In this document: piece by piece, positions 59,266 to 64,000 of the stretch
Numbering within the stretch: position 1 is the first letter of the stretch
Layout: every line of letters starts with the position of its first letter
Assembly: GCA_907165275.2 (NCBI GenBank)
Contig: OU015664.1
Span: 5,790,001-5,854,000 of the forward strand
DNA from: Zygaena filipendulae
Lineage: Eukaryota; Arthropoda; Insecta; Lepidoptera; Zygaenidae
Length of the DNA: 64,000 bases
Direction of reading: 5' to 3'
Program-made: the position numbers and the translations under genes
The notes under the pieces: generated by a model
Told to the model about the DNA's origin: nothing
Databases searched by the model: none
What the model saw: the letters and a program-made list of their open reading frames with translations, nothing else

Positions 59266-60150
59266 ACATATATGAGAAGATAATTCTTTAATTTGAAAAG
59301 AGAAATTATTTCTTATCTAAATCTGTAAATTATATTGAATGTAATATCTACTTAATAACGAAATTTGATAGCCACATAATAAAAAATATGTTCTGTATAA
59401 ACACATATAGGATTCTTTTTATCTCTACAAAGAGTTCCCGAGGAAGACAACGGGGAGCATTTATACCGAGTGAGAGTTTTGATGTAAACATGTGAACGTT
59501 ATATTTGAGCGTTAAGTATCTAAAAATCTAAAACAATTCAATATTTCAATGGTCCTTTAATCATATTATATTAAAGTAAATACGTATCATTATCTACATA
59601 ATATAAAGTAGGCAATCTCTGTGACGGCCCTAACCAAGCAAAGCGGTCTATATGTCTTCACACCGGAACTACAGACAATTAACTAATTCGCCAGACACCT
59701 CCGGCAGACGAGACGGTTAAATGTTCGAGGTAATTGTTAAGAGCCCAAACACCACTTGTCCAATCGCAATTCGCAATTCATGTATAGCTAGGTTACGTGT
59801 CAGGTTAATCGGATAGAGCCAGTTTACCGAACCGAAACTTAGTAAAAATATTATATAATATCCATGATTTTCATAAAATATGTCAACATATTTCTGAAGA
59901 ATACCTTTTCAGAAGTTATACCTACCTACAATTAAATTTTTTAAACGCATTGAAAAGCTACACTTATTACACTAGCTTATATCGAGACGGCTGTATGCCA
60001 CTCGTTATAATATTTTTATTTTTTAAAACTTTTTGTATTCTTTTTTGACATTCTTTTTTAAATTCAAAATTAATTTGTATTTTCTAGTTTATTTTGTTTA
60101 CCATTTTGTTGCAGAATTTTTATGGGCACTCCGCAACTAACAGGAACTTT
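59266..60150. other. AT-rich stretch, nothing recognised
   Basis: No gene recognised. Confidence 0.45.
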
Positions 60151-60154
60151 TATA

Positions 60155-60360
60155 AAATGTAAATAATATTATAAAGAGGTAAAGTTTGTGAGTTTGTTAG
60201 GTTGTAAAAGGTAATTTCTGGATCTTCTGAACCAATTCTGAAAATTATTTTACCAATAGAATGCTATATTATCCTTGAGTAACATAGGCTATGTTATAAC
60301 ACGGAATTCCCGCGGGAACTCCGAAACTACCGCGGGTGAAACCGCAGGGAACAGCTATTG
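60155..60360 (-). repeat. CCGCGG-family repeat
   Basis: Minus copy with an intact head ('gggtgaaaccgcagggaaca') and core ('acggaattcccgcgggaact'). The 'ttctggatcttctgaaccaa' segment relates it to the 43005-43740 subfamily. Confidence 0.65.
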
Positions 60361-60689
60361 TTAGATAAACTCAATAGCGTGTGTTCTCTGAACGGGGAAA
60401 CTCGACTCATAGCACTCTCATAGCAGTTTACAGTGGACAAGATACTGTACTTCAGTGTACACTGGTAGTTTTATCAAAGACACTATAGGTACATATAATA
60501 TCATAATAATATTGGATCCACAAAAGGCAAGGATATGGTATATCGGATAAGGGTATTCGACTACGAAATTAATCCAAGTCAAACTGAAGAGAAATGCTAG
60601 TGCTTTATCAAAATCAATATACCGTGGATTAGTCTCGTAATTTATTTTGCGTTTTTATTGACAGGACAAGATTTGTGTTAAAAAAATGT

Positions 60690-60752
60690 ATTAGTAGTTT
60701 CTGCGGGAATTCCAAATCTCACGCAGGTGCAATCGCGAGCACAGCTAGTAAA
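60690..60752 (-). repeat. CCGCGG-family fragment
   Basis: 'tctgcgggaattccaaatct' and 'caatcgcgagcacagctagt'. Confidence 0.5.
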
Positions 60753-60869
60753 AAAACACAATCGAAATAAAAACATCAACAACAATAAAAAAAAATATTC
60801 AAATAAGTTTACATAATCGAAATCTATAGTCTTTCATCGAGTTGTGAAACGGAATGACGTAATGAAGCA

Positions 60870-61010
60870 TATGAAACGAATGTGTGTGGCGGCCGCGGGC
60901 AATTACGAGATCATTAATACACACCCAAATATGAAGTGACGAAATAAAACCGAATCAAACGGGCCGGCGCGGCGCGACGAGGCGAGGCGAGGCGACGCAA
61001 AAACTTGTAC
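60870..61010. promoter_or_regulatory. CpG-rich block, possible conserved non-coding element
   Basis: 'ggcggccgcgggcaattacg', then 'gagatcattaatacacaccc', then 'gggccggcgcggcgcgacga' and a (GAGGC)n run. A mix of CpG clusters and TAAT-type homeodomain words in otherwise AT-rich DNA. No frame supports a gene. Function inferred from composition. Confidence 0.25.
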
Positions 61011-61960
61011 TTACTTATTGAGACTGATTTATTCTTTAATACCTACTAGCGAGAGCCCAAACGCTCTATTACAATATAATGTCAAATATTAAAATAACAT
61101 TTTACACGCATTTTGTATCGCGCTGATGATTTTAGAGGTGACGAATTTCATGTCCAAAAGAAAAACAAATAAGTATGTCACATTTCAGGGTCCTTATCAC
61201 TATGACCATAACACGACGCGTTAAGATAACGCGCCACAATAATAATTGACTTCCCTCGTTCTCAAAACAGTTTCACTTAAAAAAAACGTACACAGAATAT
61301 TAATTTCTAATATTTTGGCACCAGAAACGTTTGGGATTGTGTTTTTGGGACGCGCGTTATGGGCAAGGAATGTTGTTGGTCATACTAAATAAGGGGCCGT
61401 CTTTTTTTTAATATCGTATATCAACGCGATTGGTCTCCTGATCTCAGCGGAATCGCCCACTTCAAAGGTATCTCGCAGGAACTCTTTATCACGATCAAAA
61501 TATTTGTCTAATAATCTCCTATTTTAAGACCTAAATAAGTCGTAATTAAATGCACCAAATAGCTCTTCCCCTGCGAGAAAATCTTTCTTTCGAGATAAAA
61601 GTATCAAAGTCAATTATAAATATCTTTATTCAAAATTAGCTATAAGCATGGCTCTTTTTGACTTTAGTATCCTATGTTAATCATGAAATATGATCTGAGG
61701 AAGTAATAAACTGGTATCCCATTAACAAAAAACTATACCATAAGTCTATACCAGGCAGACCACACAAAAGATGACATCATCTGAAATAGCAGGGAAATTG
61801 TGGATTAGAACTGCTAGAAATAGAATAGAATAGGTAGCTGTCACCGCTAAAGGCGGTTCTTACATAAGCTAAAGTCAAACAAAAAACTAACCGTTTATTC
61901 TTTAAAATTCAAATTATTTTAATACTAACAAATAAGTGTAAAGCACCCTTACTTACTTCC
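61011..61960. other. Unique stretch
   Basis: No gene recognised. Confidence 0.45.
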
Positions 61961-61964
61961 TTAC

Positions 61965-62155
61965 TTATATAATAAACGCGAAAGTTGGTATGTTTGTTAC
62001 TCCTTCACGAAAAACTACAGAATGAATTTTAATGAAACTTTACAATAATATAGCTTATACATCAGAATAACACATAGGGTACTTTTTATTCCGGGATTAC
62101 CACGGGATCTACAAAATTAACGCGGATGAAACCACGGGGAACAGCTAGTAAAGCA
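61965..62155 (-). repeat. CCGCGG-family repeat
   Basis: Complete minus copy: 'tataataaacgcgaaagttg' to 'gatgaaaccacggggaacag'. Shares 'ctttacaataatatagctta' with 12455-12690. Confidence 0.7.
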
Positions 62156-62875
62156 ATAAATAAAAAAAATAAAAAAGTCCTACGTTCCTCAGCGATACCA
62201 TAGTTTTCTATCAGTGTAAAAAAATTTAGAATTGGGCCGAGATTATTCGTATAGGTACATCCCAAACTTACAAGATTTTATCTCTATAAAGTAGATAATG
62301 AGTGTATGTAGATTATTTTATCGCGCTACTCGTTAAAATAATGTTTAATCCGTTGCTGGTAATTCGTTGGTGACGATAATGATGGTAGAATCAAACGAAA
62401 AAAAGCTTTTAAGTATTAGTTCTTGTTAAAAAAGTTTTTGTTGTTTTCAAGCTTTCTTTTAGTACAAGTAGGTAAATGCCTAGTGAGGCCTAGATATTTT
62501 GTTAACCTAATGGAATCTTTGGACCAATTTAGTGCTGTCAGTGTCAGAAAAATGTTCGTTCGAATAAGTCGTATTTTATTTAGGACTAGAATCGAGATGC
62601 AGGCAGACAACGCAGATATTTACGGTAGGTAATAAGTTTCTATTTTACGAGTCTGTTCGCAAATAAACTTATTCTATTATGTACGTTGTAAAAATAAAAT
62701 CATAGTATTTTTGCTTTTTGAGCATAATTATGATGAAAATAAAGGAAACACCAGTAGACATAAATCGCTTTAAGTATACTGAGGAAATCTCGGAAAACTA
62801 TAGTAGCTGTAGGTATCTACCTATATTGAAAATATAGGTTATTTTTATGTTTATTTTACAAGATTTGAATTTCTT
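62156..62875. other. Unique stretch
   Basis: Two opposite-strand frames at 62416-62632 overlap each other and show no domain. Confidence 0.45.
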
Positions 62876-62879
62876 TACT

Positions 62880-63000
62880 CGCTTCTTCCCGTGGTTTCCA
62901 CGCGCGTTAATTTCTAAGTTCCCGCTGTGGTTATAATAGGGATAAAAGTAGCCTATGACTTTCTGTACCCCTGACTTCTTATACACAACGAAAAGTCTGT
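62880..63000 (+). repeat. Degraded CCGCGG-family repeat
   Basis: 'tcttcccgtggtttccacgc', 'cgttaatttctaagttcccg', 'gggataaaagtagcctatga'. The 3' half is lost. Confidence 0.5.
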
Positions 63001-63479
63001 ATGTGTACAGACAGCCAGAGTTACCTTTCAGTTTTAACTTATTAGAGAACCGACTGAGGAGATAAGGTGATATTCATTCGAACAATATATAAAATATAGG
63101 TATTGTTTCGTGTAGACGAGAGTGCAAAGCTACGAGTGCCGTCAGCTATGAAACCTGATCCTATTAATGACTCTATCTGGTCTTTACCCTGGTTTGTAAC
63201 AGGTATCTACTGCTCATTGTTACCGCATAATTAATCGGGATAAAACATTATAGGTATTATACAACTTTTTATTTCACAATTTTCATAATTTAAACAATTA
63301 AATTTGCTATTCGTGATACTGTAATTATTTATATTTGCGAATGTAAAAACCAATTTACTGGTTCTTCCTCAAATCAAACGTAACGTAACACAACAAGGAA
63401 AACACAAGATAACGCTCAAGTTTATTTGTTTACAGCTCTCACATACGGTACCTATACGATAACAGACCATTACGGCACG

Positions 63480-63790
63480 TATCAACGGTATCAGACCAAT
63501 TTCCCAAGGTCGCGGTCATGCCGCGGTGGCTATTATTTATCGACGTCAATTGCAATTATTTCATTTAGTCGTGAATTAATAACGACATCAATCATTTGTG
63601 AACAGAGCGAGCGGAGCGGTGAGCGTAAACAAAGAGTCATCACCGGCGAATAAAGCAACAAACACACTGTTGTGTTAAAGTAAAATTGTGGTTAGTACTG
63701 TGAGCGCGATGCGACGCCGAGCCGGCATCGGATTATCAAATATTTATTTGCGAGCGCAAGCCGCGGGCGCCATCGCAATGGCGTGGAAAC
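63480..63790. promoter_or_regulatory. CpG- and TAAT-rich block, possible regulatory element
   Basis: 'gtcatgccgcggtggctatt', 'cgacgtcaattgcaattatt', a GTCGTGAATTAATAACGAC partial palindrome at about 63569-63587, and later 'cgcaagccgcgggcgccatc'. No repeat match in the window and no coding frame that I recognise. The unusual composition suggests retained function, but this is inference. Confidence 0.25.
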
Positions 63791-64000
63791 GTTATAAAAC
63801 ATGTTATTCAACAACAAAGCTTTTATAGTGAAAAGATTGTGTAAAAAAAACATGCTAACAGAAACAATAGTGTTTATTTTGATGGCCACGTTATGAAACG
63901 CAACTCCAATACAAATATAACGAAGTATGTAAGTAAGCATAAAGGTCTTTGTATGGACTCTCTATTATTATTTAACTAGTAAATGTCCAATAATAACTAG

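Overview
This window looks like lepidopteran (moth or butterfly) nuclear DNA. It is AT-rich, is scattered with GTAGGTAC/TACCTAC words, and carries short interspersed repeats that I associate with Lepidoptera: the 'ccccgcggtttcacccgcg' element, the 'aaccgacttccaaaaaggaggagg' element, and LINE tails with 'ggcattctctaccagtcaacc'. I cannot name the species. I recognise no complete host protein-coding gene. Almost every long open frame is either a shadow or part of a transposable element. The window is best read as intergenic or deep intronic sequence.

Layout. 1-4.7 kb: unique AT-rich DNA. 4.7-5.4 kb: a CpG-dense island next to a minus-strand open frame that begins with a signal-peptide-like sequence and reaches a splice donor; this is the only candidate host exon I would defend, and only weakly. 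5.4-26 kb: unique DNA with many short repeats and several MITEs whose boundaries can be read: hAT (11442-11823 and 18895-19164), TA-flanked (14547-15051), PIF/Harbinger (16774-17097), and a palindrome-centred family (8734-8955, 20969-21242, 33260-33780). 27-31.1 kb: a hAT MITE disrupted by a fold-back element (26999-28740), then a 2.2 kb hAT element (28873-31105); both have perfect 8-bp target duplications. 34.85-37.04 kb: a BEL/Pao LTR retrotransposon deletion derivative with identical LTRs and an internal triplication. 37.8-41.6 kb: a 3.7 kb CACTG-ended, CACTA/EnSpm-like transposon with subterminal repeat arrays, a nested fold-back MITE, and an intron-containing gene fragment on the minus strand. 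42-49 kb: LINE tails and an internally reiterated repeat. 49.7-51.5 kb: GC-rich patches. 51.46-52.7 kb: the second, longer fold-back element copy. 53-64 kb: dispersed repeats, a strong 58-bp inverted repeat, and CpG-rich patches near 60.9 and 63.6 kb that could be regulatory.

How it works together: there is no operon or pathway here. The biology is the layering of transposons. Target-site duplications and one element interrupting another give relative insertion orders at several points: the CACTG element is inside a CCGCGG repeat, and the fold-back element is inside a hAT MITE. The most unusual objects are the CACTG transposon carrying a spliced gene fragment and the BEL/Pao element with identical LTRs but without gag, primer-binding region or polymerase.
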